64,000 nt of DNA from Spiractinospora alimapuensis (GTDB taxonomy: Bacteria; Actinomycetota; Actinomycetes; Streptosporangiales; Streptosporangiaceae): positions 992,001-1,056,000 of the forward strand of contig NZ_CP072467.1 in the NCBI RefSeq assembly GCF_018437505.1. Reading direction: 5' to 3'. Below the pieces are notes generated by a model. That model was not told the origin of the DNA. It searched no databases and saw only the letters and a program-made list of their open reading frames with translations. Below are positions 1 to 10,606 of this stretch, piece after piece. Every line of letters begins with the position of its first letter. The first letter of the stretch is position 1. The position numbers and the translations under genes are program-made.

Positions 1-1294
1 CGGAGGTCCGGTAGGCGTCGTCGCGGGTGACCACGCCCCGACCGTCGAGCTCGACGCCGAGGTCGGTGAGCAGACCGTCGCGTTCGGGGCCGGTGAAGCC
101 CAGGGCGAGGGTGACCAACTGCGCGGGGATGTCCCGTTCGGTGCCGGGGACGGCCTCGAAGCCCGTCTCACCGCGTCGGACCTCCACGAGGCGCAGTCCG
201 CGCACGTGCCCTTGGTCGTCGCCGAGGAACTCCTGGGTGTTGACGGAGTAGACGCGTTCGCCGCCTTCCTCGTGGGCGCTGGTGACCTTGTAGAGCATCG
301 GGTAGGTGGGCCAGGGCTGGGCGTCGGGGCGTTCCCTGGGTGGCTTGGGCATGATCTCGAGCTGGGTGACGGAGCGGGCGCCCTGGCGGTGGGCGGTGCC
401 GACACAGTCGGCGCCGGTGTCCCCTCCGCCGATGACGACGACGTCCTTGCCGGCCGCGGTGATGGGCGGGGTGTCGAGGTCGCCTTCCTGGACCTTGTTG
501 GCCAGGGGTAGGTACTCCATGGCCTGGTGGACGCCGTGGAGTTCCCGTCCGGGGACGGGGAGGTCACGCCAGAGGGTGGCTCCGCCGGCGAGGAGCACGG
601 CGTCGTGTTCGGCGCGTAGTTCGCGCACGGTGAGGTCGTTTCCGACGTCCACTCCGGTGCGGAACTCCGTGCCCTCCGCGCGCATCTGTTCGAGGCGTCG
701 GTCGAGGTGGCGCTTCTCCATCTTGAACTCGGGGATGCCGTAGCGCAGCAGCCCCCCGGGCCGGTCGGCGCGTTCGTAGACGGTGACCGTGTGTCCGGCG
801 CGGGTGAGTTGTTGGGCCGCGGCGAGGCCGGCGGGGCCGGATCCGACGACGGCGACGCGCTTGCCGGTGCGCTCCTCCGGGGGGTGTGGTCGGACGACGC
901 CTTCGTTCCAGGCGCGTTCGATGATGGAGGCCTCGACCTGCTTGATGGTGACGGCGGGTTGGTTGATGCCGAGGACGCAGGCGGCTTCGCAGGGTGCGGG
1001 GCACAGCTTCCCGGTGAACTCGGGGAAGTTGTTGGTGGCGTGGAGTCGTTCGATCGCCTCGCTCCAGTCGGAGCGGTACACGAGGTCGTTCCACTCGGGG
1101 ATGAGGTTCCCGAGTGGGCATCCGTTGTGGCAGAACGGGATCCCGCAGTCCATGCAGCGGGCGGCCTGGCGTTCGACGGTGCGGTTTTCGATCTCCTCGT
1201 ACACCTCGCGCCAGTCCTGGATTCGGATGTCGACGGGGCGGCTCGCGGGGAGTTCCCGTGAGGTGACGTTGAGGAAACCCTTGGGGTCGGCCAT
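1..1294 (-). CDS. gltD: Glutamate synthase small subunit, 3' end cut by window edge
   Basis: NADPH-dependent glutamate synthase beta subunit, which passes electrons from NADPH to the large subunit GltB. About 431 residues are visible; roughly 50 C-terminal residues lie beyond the left edge. The N-terminus holds the cysteine clusters of the 4Fe-4S domain (CMDCGIPFCHNGC near residue 47 and CPAPCEAAC near residue 98). A first nucleotide-binding motif (VVGSGPAGLAAA) lies near residue 150 and a second (VIGGGDTGADC) near residue 290. The ATG start is preceded by a strong gaaaggaggga ribosome-binding site. It follows gltB by 29 bases on the same strand, so the two are almost certainly one operon. 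Confidence 0.95.
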   Translation of the reverse strand, partial: MADPKGFLNVTSRELPASRPVDIRIQDWREVYEEIENRTVERQAARCMDCGIPFCHNGCPLGNLIPEWNDLVYRSDWSEAIERLHATNNFPEFTGKLCPAPCEAACVLGINQPAVTIKQVEASIIERAWNEGVVRPHPPEERTGKRVAVVGSGPAGLAAAQQLTRAGHTVTVYERADRPGGLLRYGIPEFKMEKRHLDRRLEQMRAEGTEFRTGVDVGNDLTVRELRAEHDAVLLAGGATLWRDLPVPGRELHGVHQAMEYLPLANKVQEGDLDTPPITAAGKDVVVIGGGDTGADCVGTAHRQGARSVTQLEIMPKPPRERPDAQPWPTYPMLYKVTSAHEEGGERVYSVNTQEFLGDDQGHVRGLRLVEVRRGETGFEAVPGTERDIPAQLVTLALGFTGPERDGLLTDLGVELDGRGVVTRDDAYRTS

Positions 1295-1323
1295 GTCTGT
1301 CCCTCCTTTCTGTTCTGGCCCGG

Positions 1324-4300
1324 TCAGCCCTGGGCGGAGGCCATGATGGCCTCGTTGACGTCGCGGCCTTCGCGTTCGGCGGCGCTGCGCGCTTGGAGTA
1401 CGCGCTTGTAGTCGCGCGGCATGATCTTGGTGAAGCGCGCGAGCGCGGCGTCGCCCTCGGTGAGGAGTCGCTGGGCGACCTCGGAGCCCGTCTCGGCGTG
1501 GTGGCGCTCCAGGACGGTGGTCAGGAACTCGGTGTCCTCGTCGTCGAGTGCTTCCAGTTCGACCATTCCGGGGTTCACCCGTGTCGGGTCGAGGTCGAGG
1601 ACGTAGGCGATTCCGCCGGACATTCCGGCGGCCAGGTTGCGGCCGGTCCGGCCCAGGATGACGGCACGCCCCCCGGTCATGTACTCGCACCCGTGGTCGC
1701 CGATCCCCTCGGCGACGGCGAGCGCGCCGGAGTTGCGGACGCAGAAGCGTTCTCCCACGATTCCGCGGAGGAACAGTTCCCCGGAGGTCGCTCCGTAGCC
1801 GATGACGTTGCCGGCCACGATGTGTTCCTCGGCGCGGAACGGCGCCTGCGCGGGCGGACGCACGGTGACGCGTCCTCCGGAGAGGCCCTTGCCGACGTAG
1901 TCGTTGGCGTCTCCGGTCAGTCGCAGGGTGACGCCCTGGGGGATGAACGCGCCGAGGGACTGTCCCGCCGAGCCGGTGAGGCTGACGTCGATGGTGTCGG
2001 GTGGCAGCGTGTCCGTTCCTCGGCGGCGGGTGACCTCGTGTCCGAGGAGTGTGCCAACGGTGCGGTTGACGTTGCGGACGGGCAGCTCGAGGCGCACGGG
2101 GGTGGCGTCGGCGATGGCCCCTTCGCTGAGCTGGATGAGGGTGTGGTCCAGCGCCTTGTCCAGCCCGTGGTCCTGGTCCCGGACGCGACGTCGGTGGTCG
2201 CCGTCGCGGGCGGGGACGGGGTGCAGTACGGGCGCGAGGTCGAGCCCCTGGGCCTTCCAGTGCTCCACGGCCGCGGTGGTGTCGAGGAGTTCCACCGCGC
2301 CGACGGCCTCCTCGAGGCTGCGGAACCCGAGGGCGGCGAGGTGTTCGCGCACCTCCTCGGCGATGAACTCGAAGAAGTTCACCACGAAGTCGGGCGACCC
2401 GGAGAATCGACGCCTGAGTTCGGGGTTCTGGGTGGCCACGCCGACGGGGCAGGTGTCCAGGTGGCAGACGCGCATCATGACGCAGCCGGAGACGACGAGG
2501 GGCGCGGTGGCGAAACCGAACTCCTCGGCTCCGAGAAGGGCGGCGACGACGACGTCGCGGCCGGTCTTCATCTGCCCGTCGGCCTGGACCACGATCCGGT
2601 CGCGGAGTCCGTTGTGGAGCAGTGTCTGTTGGGTCTCGGCGAGGCCGACCTCCCACGGTGTTCCCGCGTGCTTGAGGGAGGTGAGAGGCGAGGCCCCGGT
2701 GCCGCCGTCGTGTCCGGAGATGAGGACGACGTCGGCGTGGGCCTTGGAGACACCGGCGGCGACGGTTCCCACGCCCGCCTCGGAGACGAGCTTGACGTGG
2801 ATCCGTGCCCGCGGGTTGGCGTTCTTCAGGTCGTGGATGAGTTGGGCGAGGTCCTCGATGGAGTAAATGTCGTGGTGTGGTGGTGGCGAGATGAGGCCGA
2901 CCCCGGGTGTGGAGTGGCGGGTCTCGGCGACCCACGGGTAGACCTTGTGGCCGGGGAGTTGCCCGCCCTCGCCGGGCTTGGCTCCCTGCGCCATCTTGAT
3001 CTGGATGTCGTCGGCGTTGGTGAGGTAGGCCGAGGTCACCCCGAACCGGCCGGACGCGACCTGCTTGATGGCGCTGCGCCGCAGGTCGCCGTTGGCGTCG
3101 GGGGTGAACCGCGCGGGGTCCTCCCCACCCTCACCGGTGTTGGACTTGCCGCCGAGCCGGTTCATGGCGATGGCCAGGGTCTCGTGGGCCTCGGCGGAGA
3201 TCGAGCCGTAGGACATGGCCCCGGTGGAGAACCGGCGCACGATCGCCGACACCGGCTCCACCTCCTCGATGGGCACCGGGGCCCGGACGCCCTCCCTGAG
3301 GGTGAACAGGCCGCGGAGGGTCATCAGGCGCTCGGCCTGGGAGTCGACGAGCCGCGTGTAGTCCTTGAAGACGTCGTACTGGCGGGCGCGGGTGGAGTGC
3401 TGGAGCTTGAACACCGTCTCGGGGCTGAACAGGTGTGGTTCTCCCTCGCGGCGCCACTGGTACTCGCCTCCGACGTCGAGCCGTCGATGGTCGGCCCGGT
3501 TGGTGGCGTGGGCCGTCGCGTGCCGGAGTCGGGTCTCCTCGGCGAGGACGTCGAAGCCGACGCCGCCCAGCCGTGAGGTGGTGTCGGTGAAGCAGCGGTC
3601 GATGACCTCGTGGCCGAGACCCACCGCCTCGAAGATCTGGGCTCCGGTGTAGGAGGCGACGGTCGAGACGCCCATCTTGGACATGACCTTCAGTACACCC
3701 TTGCTGAGCGCCTTGACGGTGTTCGCGGCCGCCGTGTCCGCGTCGACGTCGGTGATGACGCCGCGGGCGACGAGTTCGCGCACCGTGGCCAGGGCGAGGT
3801 AGGGGTTGACCGCGGACGCGCCGTAGGCGAGGAGCAGCGCCATGTGGTGGCACTCGCGGGCGTCGCCGGATTCGACGACCAGCCCGACCTGGGTGCGGGT
3901 CTTCTCCCGGACCAGGTGGTGGTGCACCGCGCCGGTCAGCAACAGTGACGGGATCGGCGCGCGTTCGCCGTCGGTGTCGCGGTCGCTGAGCACGATGACC
4001 TTGGCGCCGTCGGCGATGGCGGCGGAGACCTCGGCGCAGATCTCGTCGATGCGCTCGCGCAGGGCGGTGCCGCCTCCGTCTGCGCGGTAGACGCCGGGGA
4101 CGGTGTGGCCCCGCAGTTCGGGACGGTGGTCGGAGGCGGCGACGATCCGTGCCAGCGTGGTCCCGTCGATCACGGGCGAGGGCAGGGAGAGGCGACGGCA
4201 GTCACCGGGTTCGGCGGCGAGAAGGTTCCCCTCCGCGCCGACCAGGGTGTTCAGCGAGGTGACCAGTTCCTCGCGGATCGCGTCGAGCGGCGGATTGGTG

Positions 4301-5874
4301 ACCTGGGCGAACTGTTGGGTGAAGTAGTCGTAGAGCTGGCGGGGGCGCTCGGAGAGCGCGGCCACGGGCGAGTCGGTTCCCATGGAGCCGATCGGTTCGG
4401 CCCCGGTGCGGGCCATGGGTGTGAGGATGACCCGCAGTTCCTCCTCGGTGTAGCCGAAGGCGCGCTGTCGTTGGGTGAGGTGGGAGACAGGGGTGGGCTC
4501 GGCCGCCGGGAGGTCGTCGAGCCGGACGACGCCCTGGTCGACCCAGGTCCGGTAGGGGTGTTCGGCGGCGAGTTCGGCCTTGATCTCCTCGTCCTCGATG
4601 ATGCGCCCGGCCGCGGTGTCGACGACGAAGATCCGGCCGGGCTGCAGGCGTCCCTTGCGGACGACGCGTTCCGGTTCGATGTCGAGCACGCCGACCTCGC
4701 TGGCCAGCACGACGAGCCCGTCGTCGGTCACCCAGTACCGGCCGGGGCGCAGCCCGTTGCGGTCCAGGACGGCTCCGGCGACGGTCCCGTCGGTGAAGGT
4801 GACCGACGCGGGCCCGTCCCACGGCTCCATGAGGTGGGAGTGGAACTCGTAGAAGGCGCGGACGTCCGCGTCCATCTCGGTGTGGTTCTCCCACGGCTCG
4901 GGGATCATCATGAGCACCGCGTGGGGCAGGGAGCGCCCGGCGAGGTGCATGAGTTCCAGGGCGTCGTCGAAGGACGCGGTGTCGGAGTCGTCGGGGTCGA
5001 CGATGGGGAACAGGTGCGAGAGGTCACCGGGCAGGACCGCGCTGGACAGCGCCGCCTCCCGGGCGCGCATCATGTTGCGGTTCCCGCGCACCGTGTTGAT
5101 CTCTCCGTTGTGCGCGACGTAGCGGAAGGGGTGCGCCAACGGCCACGACGGGAACGTGTTGGTGGAGAACCGGGAGTGGACGAGCGCGAGCCCGGACTCG
5201 AACCGTCGGTCGGAGAGGTCGGCGAAGAAGGGCTCGAGTTGGGGCGTGGTGAGCATGCCCTTGTAGGTGACGGTTCGCGGCGAGAGGCTCGGGAAGTACA
5301 CGGCCGTCTCGTGTTCGGCGCGCTTGCGCACCCGGTAGGCGTAGCGCTCCAGCTCCAGCCCGGAGAGTCCCGCGGCGGGGCCGTCGGGGCGTCCGGTGAG
5401 GAACGGTTGGGCGAAGTGGGGCATGACCTCCCGTGCCGCGGGGCCACAGAAGGACGGGTCGATGGGCACCTCCCGCCACCCCAGGACGTGCAGCCCCTGC
5501 TCCTCGGCGATGCGCTCGACGGTGGCGCGCGCCGTGGCCCGGTCGGTCTCCTCCGCGGGGAGGAACCCGATGCCGGTGGCGTAGTGCCCCGCGGGCGGCA
5601 GGTCGAATCCGCAGGCGTCGCGGTAGAGCCGGTCGGGGATCTGGGTGAGGATCCCCGCGCCGTCGCCGTCGTCGGGGTCCGCGCCCGAGGCGCCACGGTG
5701 GTCGAGGTTGCGCAGGACGCTGAGGGCCTGTTGGACGGTGCCGTGGCTGCGCCGCCCCGTGAGGTCGGCGACCATGCCCACACCGCAGGCGTCGTGCTCG
5801 AAGGCGCGGGAGTACAGGCCGGTCGTGGTGGGGGATTCCTCCGGGGACATGCCCGGTGGATGGACAGCAGACAT
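1324..5874 (-). CDS. gltB: Glutamate synthase large subunit
   Basis: Large subunit of glutamate synthase, 1516 residues, the usual size. It makes two glutamates from glutamine and 2-oxoglutarate. The nucleophile of the class II glutamine amidotransferase domain is Cys30 (HDACGVGM), so the first 29 residues are a propeptide to be removed. The FMN-binding TIM-barrel follows, then a 3Fe-4S cysteine motif ([15 protein letters not shown]) and the C-terminal glycine-rich beta-helix domain. The ATG at 5874 is chosen because an aggaggg ribosome-binding site lies five bases upstream; a second Met eight residues in has no better site. It is first in the gltBD operon. Confidence 0.97.
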   Translation of the reverse strand: MSAVHPPGMSPEESPTTTGLYSRAFEHDACGVGMVADLTGRRSHGTVQQALSVLRNLDHRGASGADPDDGDGAGILTQIPDRLYRDACGFDLPPAGHYATGIGFLPAEETDRATARATVERIAEEQGLHVLGWREVPIDPSFCGPAAREVMPHFAQPFLTGRPDGPAAGLSGLELERYAYRVRKRAEHETAVYFPSLSPRTVTYKGMLTTPQLEPFFADLSDRRFESGLALVHSRFSTNTFPSWPLAHPFRYVAHNGEINTVRGNRNMMRAREAALSSAVLPGDLSHLFPIVDPDDSDTASFDDALELMHLAGRSLPHAVLMMIPEPWENHTEMDADVRAFYEFHSHLMEPWDGPASVTFTDGTVAGAVLDRNGLRPGRYWVTDDGLVVLASEVGVLDIEPERVVRKGRLQPGRIFVVDTAAGRIIEDEEIKAELAAEHPYRTWVDQGVVRLDDLPAAEPTPVSHLTQRQRAFGYTEEELRVILTPMARTGAEPIGSMGTDSPVAALSERPRQLYDYFTQQFAQVTNPPLDAIREELVTSLNTLVGAEGNLLAAEPGDCRRLSLPSPVIDGTTLARIVAASDHRPELRGHTVPGVYRADGGGTALRERIDEICAEVSAAIADGAKVIVLSDRDTDGERAPIPSLLLTGAVHHHLVREKTRTQVGLVVESGDARECHHMALLLAYGASAVNPYLALATVRELVARGVITDVDADTAAANTVKALSKGVLKVMSKMGVSTVASYTGAQIFEAVGLGHEVIDRCFTDTTSRLGGVGFDVLAEETRLRHATAHATNRADHRRLDVGGEYQWRREGEPHLFSPETVFKLQHSTRARQYDVFKDYTRLVDSQAERLMTLRGLFTLREGVRAPVPIEEVEPVSAIVRRFSTGAMSYGSISAEAHETLAIAMNRLGGKSNTGEGGEDPARFTPDANGDLRRSAIKQVASGRFGVTSAYLTNADDIQIKMAQGAKPGEGGQLPGHKVYPWVAETRHSTPGVGLISPPPHHDIYSIEDLAQLIHDLKNANPRARIHVKLVSEAGVGTVAAGVSKAHADVVLISGHDGGTGASPLTSLKHAGTPWEVGLAETQQTLLHNGLRDRIVVQADGQMKTGRDVVVAALLGAEEFGFATAPLVVSGCVMMRVCHLDTCPVGVATQNPELRRRFSGSPDFVVNFFEFIAEEVREHLAALGFRSLEEAVGAVELLDTTAAVEHWKAQGLDLAPVLHPVPARDGDHRRRVRDQDHGLDKALDHTLIQLSEGAIADATPVRLELPVRNVNRTVGTLLGHEVTRRRGTDTLPPDTIDVSLTGSAGQSLGAFIPQGVTLRLTGDANDYVGKGLSGGRVTVRPPAQAPFRAEEHIVAGNVIGYGATSGELFLRGIVGERFCVRNSGALAVAEGIGDHGCEYMTGGRAVILGRTGRNLAAGMSGGIAYVLDLDPTRVNPGMVELEALDDEDTEFLTTVLERHHAETGSEVAQRLLTEGDAALARFTKIMPRDYKRVLQARSAAEREGRDVNEAIMASAQG

Positions 5875-6392
5875 GGGCCCTCCTGTCGTCGGCTCGGCGA
5901 TACATCGGTGCGCGAGGGACGACGTTGGCCCTGCTGGTGCTGTCTTCAGTTGTTGTGCGCGGCGGTGACCCGCGTGTGGTCACCGTGCGCGGCGACGCCC
6001 CGAACGGGCCGGGGCCGCCCGGTGCCCTCGGCGCCGGGTGGCGCGCGGCGACCGGACGTGGCGTCCGAGTCGTGGTGACCTACCCCCGGACCGCTCACCG
6101 CGCCAGTGCGGTGCGCGCCCGATCGCGTCCAACGGATCGTTAGGGGTGTGTATGTATGTCACCCGGATGGACGGAGATCAAACCACTCCGCCACCCATTC
6201 CGATGAACACCCCACAAGGGGACGAATCATCGCGTTCGGTCACTCTACTGCAGGCGGACGGCTGCCCCGGGCGGCAGGGGCACGGCGGGCGTGTGGCACG
6301 ACGCGCTGCTCACCCCTGGATGAGGCCCCGGATCCCCGCCCCCCTGGGGCGTCCCGAGCGGTGGGCACCGACCCCCAGCCGACACCGCGCGG
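5875..6392. other. Non-coding leader region upstream of gltB
   Basis: No convincing gene is seen in these 518 bases. On the minus strand a possible sigma-70 -35 (TTGATC, 6176-6181) sits 17-18 bases from a CATACA/ATACAT stretch at about 6152-6158. An inverted repeat CGGTGAC/GTCACCG (5963-5969 and 5979-5985) lies in the presumed gltB leader, and another, CACCGC/GCGGTG, lies near 6094-6111. No GlnR-type box was recognised. The promoter is a weak suggestion only. Confidence 0.4.
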
Positions 6393-6617
6393 TCAGGAGA
6401 GCATCACATAGACGAAGAGGACGAAACCTCCGACGGTGGGTGACAGCACGAGGAACGCGACCAGCCCCCAGACGGTGGGACTGACTCGACGCAGCAGGGA
6501 CGACAGGTCCTGGACGTCCGCCGGACCCCTCGTGCGGGATCCCCCACGAGGGGTCCGCGCCCGCGGGGTCGGGCGGGGGCGTCGGGCGGTCGGAGGCGTG
6601 GAGCCCGTCCCGGGCAT
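6393..6617 (-). CDS. Small putative membrane protein, unknown function
   Basis: A 74-residue reading frame. The N-terminal half is Pro/Arg-rich and low in complexity. The C-terminal half has one or two hydrophobic segments (VWGLVAFLVL and GGFVLFVYVML), so a small membrane protein is plausible. Codons of the last 42 residues are strongly G/C-ending, which supports coding. The start is uncertain: the ATG at 6617 has no clear ribosome-binding site and a later start is possible. It lies between two operons on the same strand. No family is recognised. Confidence 0.45.
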   Translation of the reverse strand: MPGTGSTPPTARRPRPTPRARTPRGGSRTRGPADVQDLSSLLRRVSPTVWGLVAFLVLSPTVGGFVLFVYVMLS

Positions 6618-6753
6618 CGTCGGGCCGCCGCGCTGGGTGGTGGGGTGGCATGGTCATCGCACCGTTGGACGCGGGACCGGCCGCGTTTCGTTCCCTCGGG
6701 GGCGAGCGACACGCGTCGGCCGCACCCCGAGGGACACGCTCGGCCCGATCCCG

Positions 6754-7596
6754 CTACTCCGCGGGGACGTCCTCCGCTTCGGCCTCGGGGTTCTCGGCGC
6801 CCTCGGCCGCCTCGGCGTCACCCTCGTCCTCGGCGTCGTCGTGGTCGTGTTCCAACAGGCGACGGAACAGTGGCATCTCGAAGTTGGACAGCGTCCGCAG
6901 CGGCTGGGAGAGGCTGTCGTGGGACTCCGGATCGGTGGAGGATCGCTCCTGGACCCAGGTCACCATCAGGTAGTGCCCCTGCACGGTGATCTCCGCGGAG
7001 CTGTAGCCGGTTCCGAGGTCGGCCACGGCCTCGTTGTCCATGACGGTCACGAAGCCGTCGTTCTCGCTGCCGCCGGGCTCGAGCGAGGCGGCCATCACCT
7101 CGGCGGACGCCACGTCGGTGAGGTTGAACACAGTGACCATCGCGATGTGGTCGTCGGCGGTGTAGGCGCCCCGCGCCACCTGGGTGCAGTCCGCGGACCC
7201 CAGGGCGTCCTCGGGGCGCACGCCCCAGACCGCCGGGGCACAGTCGTCCAGGATCTCGCCCTCCTCGAGGGTGAAGGTCAGGCCCTGGCTGGAGAGTTCC
7301 TCTCCCCCGCGTTCGAACAGCTCCGGCTCGGTGAGCTCGCGGGGGTCCACCTCCCGGTCGACCAGCGTCTCGGAGACGGAGCTGTTGGAGTAGACGCCGG
7401 CGTCCGCGGGGAGCCGTTCGTCGTCCCCGCCCTGGAGGAACGTCCAGGCCAACCATCCGCCGACGCCGAGAACCGCGAGGCCGACCACGATCGCGGCCAC
7501 GAACCAGACGCGCGGCCGACCTCCCCGGCCTGGCTCGCGGCGACGCGCGTTCTCGCGTCGGAGGGACGTGGACTCGGTGGACTCCGCAGTAGACAC
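6754..7596 (-). CDS. Membrane-anchored protein, paralogue of the next upstream gene
   Basis: Unknown function, 280 residues from the GTG at 7596. A charged cytoplasmic N-terminus of about 30 residues is followed by one membrane segment (VWFVAAIVVGLAVLGVGGWLAW) and a long extracytoplasmic domain ending in an acidic tail rich in Glu and Ala. The GTG is chosen because an earlier ATG (7653) adds residues unlike the paralogue and gagg lies just ahead of the GTG. The domain shares a pattern with the protein at 7685-8623: a VWG motif, a cysteine, a VT(V/M)F(N/D)L(T/A)DV stretch, and a QGHYL/MGHYL stretch before the C-terminus. The pair looks like a tandem duplication. Confidence 0.75.
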   Translation of the reverse strand: MSTAESTESTSLRRENARRREPGRGGRPRVWFVAAIVVGLAVLGVGGWLAWTFLQGGDDERLPADAGVYSNSSVSETLVDREVDPRELTEPELFERGGEELSSQGLTFTLEEGEILDDCAPAVWGVRPEDALGSADCTQVARGAYTADDHIAMVTVFNLTDVASAEVMAASLEPGGSENDGFVTVMDNEAVADLGTGYSSAEITVQGHYLMVTWVQERSSTDPESHDSLSQPLRTLSNFEMPLFRRLLEHDHDDAEDEGDAEAAEGAENPEAEAEDVPAE

Positions 7597-7684
7597 GACA
7601 CACCTCGGTTGAAGGAGATTTGGCTTCGGGAAACGGGCGAGCCGGCTTCCCACAGCACCGCCCGGATGCGCACCATTATGACGG

Positions 7685-8623
7685 CTATTCGCCGTCGCCG
7701 TTGGCGCCGTTGACCCGTCGATAGATCTCGAGGGCGGCGTCCATCACGGCCACGTTCACGCTCGCGAGTGAGTCGTCGTCCTCCGGTGGTTCCCCATCGG
7801 CCCGCGCCACCCAGAAGACCCCCAGGTAATGCCCCATCACCTGGGCCGTGGCCTGGCTGTGGCCCTCGTGGAGACCCTCGTAGTCGGAGTCCATCGGCAC
7901 GATGAACGCGGGGGTGGAATCGGGTGCGAGCTCCGCCACGACCGATTCGGCGCCGGAGACGTCCGCGAGATCGAACATCGTGACTTGCGCCACGTACTCG
8001 TCGTCGGAGTCGACGTAGAGGGCGTGGGATGCCGACGCGCACTCGGCCTCGGCCAGTGTCTCCGCGAGCGTGTCCCCCCACACCTCACCCGTGCACGTGT
8101 CGGTGGTGCGGCTCTCCCGCAGCTCCAGGTCCAGGTCCTCAAAGCTGAGCTCCTCCTGGTCGGCGAAGAGCTCCTCGTCGGTGAGGGCCTCGTCGTCGGA
8201 CCCACGCTGGGCGATCGGGTCGAAGAGCTCCAGTTGGTCCTGGGCGTGGAACACCGTGGGCTGCAGCCGGGCGTGGCCCTGGGGCGGGTCCACGATCGGC
8301 GCCTCGACCGTGGACTCGGTGAGGCGCTGTGGGTCGGTGATGTGGACCGCGAGGAGGGTACCCAGGCCCAGGAGGCAGGCGAACGCGACGGCGAGGAACG
8401 CCTTGAGTAACAGCGGCGACAGCGTCTTGCGCCCACGTCGCCCCTTGGGCGCGGGGGATCCCCCTCCGTCGTTGGACGCGGGCGGCCGTCCCTCACCCCC
8501 GGACCCGCCACGCCCCGCCCCTCCGGCGCCGGGGGCGGCCATGAGACCGTGGGAGCCACGCCCACGCGCCGGCGGCCGGCGCCGTCGGCTGTTGCGCTGT
8601 GGGGCGGCGGGATCCGCGGGCAC
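7685..8623 (-). CDS. Membrane-anchored protein, tandem paralogue
   Basis: Unknown function, 312 residues. A basic, Gly/Pro-rich cytoplasmic region of about 75 residues precedes one membrane segment (LLKAFLAVAFACLLGLGTLL) and an acidic extracytoplasmic domain with the same VWG, cysteine and MFDLADV pattern as its downstream neighbour. Translation begins at GTG two bases after the lgt stop, with a gggaggga site inside the end of lgt, so it is coupled to lgt. Two conserved cysteines in the outer domain could form a disulfide, which is of interest beside a DsbA-like gene, but this is inference. Confidence 0.78.
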   Translation of the reverse strand: MPADPAAPQRNSRRRRPPARGRGSHGLMAAPGAGGAGRGGSGGEGRPPASNDGGGSPAPKGRRGRKTLSPLLLKAFLAVAFACLLGLGTLLAVHITDPQRLTESTVEAPIVDPPQGHARLQPTVFHAQDQLELFDPIAQRGSDDEALTDEELFADQEELSFEDLDLELRESRTTDTCTGEVWGDTLAETLAEAECASASHALYVDSDDEYVAQVTMFDLADVSGAESVVAELAPDSTPAFIVPMDSDYEGLHEGHSQATAQVMGHYLGVFWVARADGEPPEDDDSLASVNVAVMDAALEIYRRVNGANGDGE

Positions 8624-8625
8624 CG

Positions 8626-9615
8626 CTAGTCCCTCCCGCTTCCGGGTTCCCCCGTACCGTGCGGGGTGTCGGCGTCGTCCACCGCGATGTCCGGGGTGTG
8701 GCGACCGGAGTCCTCGGACCCGTCCGAGCCGTCGTGGCCCTCCCCAGCGCGCTCACTCGTGTCGTCGGCCGCGTCGTCGCCGGGGACGGGCCGGGTGGCC
8801 TGTGGGGTGGCGGTGGTGTCGGCGACCGGATTGGCCCCACGCCAGAGGAAGAAGCCCAGGGCCAACACGAACACCGCGAGCGTCGTCCAGTTGTTCAGAC
8901 GGAACCCGAGGATCTCGTTGGCGGGGTCGACCCGGAGGTACTCGATGAAGAACCGTCCGACGCAGTAGCCCATCACGTACAGGGCGAAGAGCCTGCCGCC
9001 CTGCAGTTGGCTCTGCCACAGGCGCCCGGCGAGGGCGATCGCCCCGGCGAGCGCCAGGCACCACAGCGACTCGTACAGGAAGGTCGGGTGGTAGGTCTCG
9101 ACACCGGGAATGGTGCCGGACCGGCCCGGGTCGACCTGGAGCCCCCACGGAAGGTCGGTGGGGCCGCCGAAGAGCTCCTGGTTGAAGTAGTTGCCCCAGC
9201 GCCCGATCGCCTGTGCCAGAGGGATGGCGGGGGCGATCGCGAAGCTGAGCTTGCTCACCGACCAACCGCGCCGCCGCGCCATCCACCACACACCGAGGGC
9301 CCCCAGCGGGATCGCGCCCCAGATCCCCAGCCCGCCCTGCCAGATCGCGAACGCCTGCCACGGCGAGTTCGGACTGTCGGGCAGGAAGTAGAGCTGGTAG
9401 TCGGAGATGACGTGGTAGAGACGTCCTCCCACCAGGCCCAGCAGTACCGCCGGTACCGCGACGTCCAGGATCGCGCCGGGCTGGCCGTCCAATGCACGCC
9501 ACCGACGTTCGCTCCAGAACACCGCGAGGATGATCCCCACGAGGATGCAGAGCGCGTAGATGTGGATCGTGAGGGGACCCACCGACAGTGAGTCAATGGG
9601 CGGGCTGGGAATCAT
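8626..9615 (-). CDS. lgt: Prolipoprotein diacylglyceryl transferase
   Basis: Membrane enzyme that transfers diacylglycerol from phosphatidylglycerol to the lipobox cysteine of prolipoproteins, the first step of lipoprotein maturation. It has 329 residues and several membrane segments. The family signature GRWGNYFNQELFG is near residue 145, and the conserved HxxxS-type arginine and histidine regions (GGRLYHV, YHPTFLYES) are present. The last 55 residues are an acidic, Gly/Ser-rich cytoplasmic tail, common in actinomycete Lgt proteins. It lies downstream of trpA and the DsbA-like gene. The next step in the pathway, LspA, is coded at 44267-45007. Confidence 0.96.
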   Translation of the reverse strand: MIPSPPIDSLSVGPLTIHIYALCILVGIILAVFWSERRWRALDGQPGAILDVAVPAVLLGLVGGRLYHVISDYQLYFLPDSPNSPWQAFAIWQGGLGIWGAIPLGALGVWWMARRRGWSVSKLSFAIAPAIPLAQAIGRWGNYFNQELFGGPTDLPWGLQVDPGRSGTIPGVETYHPTFLYESLWCLALAGAIALAGRLWQSQLQGGRLFALYVMGYCVGRFFIEYLRVDPANEILGFRLNNWTTLAVFVLALGFFLWRGANPVADTTATPQATRPVPGDDAADDTSERAGEGHDGSDGSEDSGRHTPDIAVDDADTPHGTGEPGSGRD

Positions 9616-9636
9616 GCGCGTCCTTCGGGTTTGGGA

Positions 9637-10606
9637 TCAGGGAACGCTCTCCACGGGAGAGGTGTCCACGTCGCCTGGAGGCGCGTCCACGACGGCGTCC
9701 CGGAGATCGTCCCGCGTCATCGCCTGCTGCCTCAAGTCGAGCAGCTCCCCGTCCACGTAGATCGCCGGTGTCCCGGTGAACGCGTTCGCCCCGTCGGGGT
9801 ATCGCTCGCCGGCCGCCGCCGTGGCGTCGAGAATCTGCCGCACGTAGGTTCCGTCCAGATCAGGGGCTTCGACCGCCCCACTGTCCTCGCCCCAGTATGA
9901 GTTGGCCAACGGACATGGAACTGAGCTCGTCATCGGAGAGTACCGCCTGCGCGGCCTGCACCAGACCGGCGGCGTAGGTGGTGAACTCCTGGACCGCGGC
10001 GGACTCGTCGTCGACCCGGGCCGTGAACTCCTCCAGGTCGTCCTCGGCGATCCCGGCGTCCGCGCCCCAGTCCCGCAGGTCCTCGACCGCGTACCCCTCG
10101 CTGCCCTCCGTGGGCTGGTTCTCCCAGAGTAGCTCGCTGTACTCCACGTAGCGCCCGTAGTCGGCCGCGGCCCGTGCGGCGGCCGCGGAGCGCAGCGAGT
10201 TCCCGGAGATGGGTTCGCCCTGCAGGGCGAAGATGCTGACCGGTCGCAGGTGGACGATGGCCTCGCCCTCGGCCGCGAGCTCGTTGAGGGTGCCGGAGTT
10301 GGCGTCCTCGAAGTCCTTGCAGATGGGGCACTGGAAGTCGGCGTACACCTCCAGGACTGGAAGCTCCGCGTTCTGGTCGCCCATGACGACGCTGCCGTCG
10401 TCCTGCAGCACCTGCTCGGCGAGGTCCCCCTCGTACTCGAACCCGGTTCCGCGGTTCATCAACCACCAACCGGCCCCGACGACGACCACGATGAACAGGG
10501 TCGCGCCGACGATGATCGCCAGGGTCTTCAGTCCCTGCTGACGTCGCCGCTCACGTTCCCGCTGCGCCCGGACCCGCTCCCGTGCGCTCGCCGTCTTCTT
10601 GTTCAC
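9637..10606 (-). pseudogene. DsbA-like thiol-disulfide oxidoreductase, frameshifted
   Basis: Membrane-anchored thioredoxin-fold protein of the DsbA-like (Thioredoxin_4) type. A basic N-terminus and one membrane segment (LAIIVGATLFIVVVVGAGWW) precede the thioredoxin domain, whose active site is CPIC in FQCPICKDFED. The frame that starts at GTG 10606 ends early at 9860. The rest of the fold, including the cis-proline region GTPAIYVDGE, continues in another frame to 9637. Skipping one base near 9889-9893 (a GCCCC run on the plus strand) joins GQLILG to EDSGAVEAP smoothly, giving about 322 residues. The start overlaps the upstream MauE-like gene by 56 bases. Either a real single-base insertion or a sequencing error would explain it; as read, the gene is broken. 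Confidence 0.78.

Noticed and set aside
1393-6078. Long plus-strand frames opposite gltB (727 and 657 codons)
   Set aside because: They are shadows of gltB, with no start signals and no family features.
9860-9933. Programmed frameshift in the DsbA-like gene
   Set aside because: No slippery heptamer or stimulating structure of a known type is seen; a base insertion is simpler.
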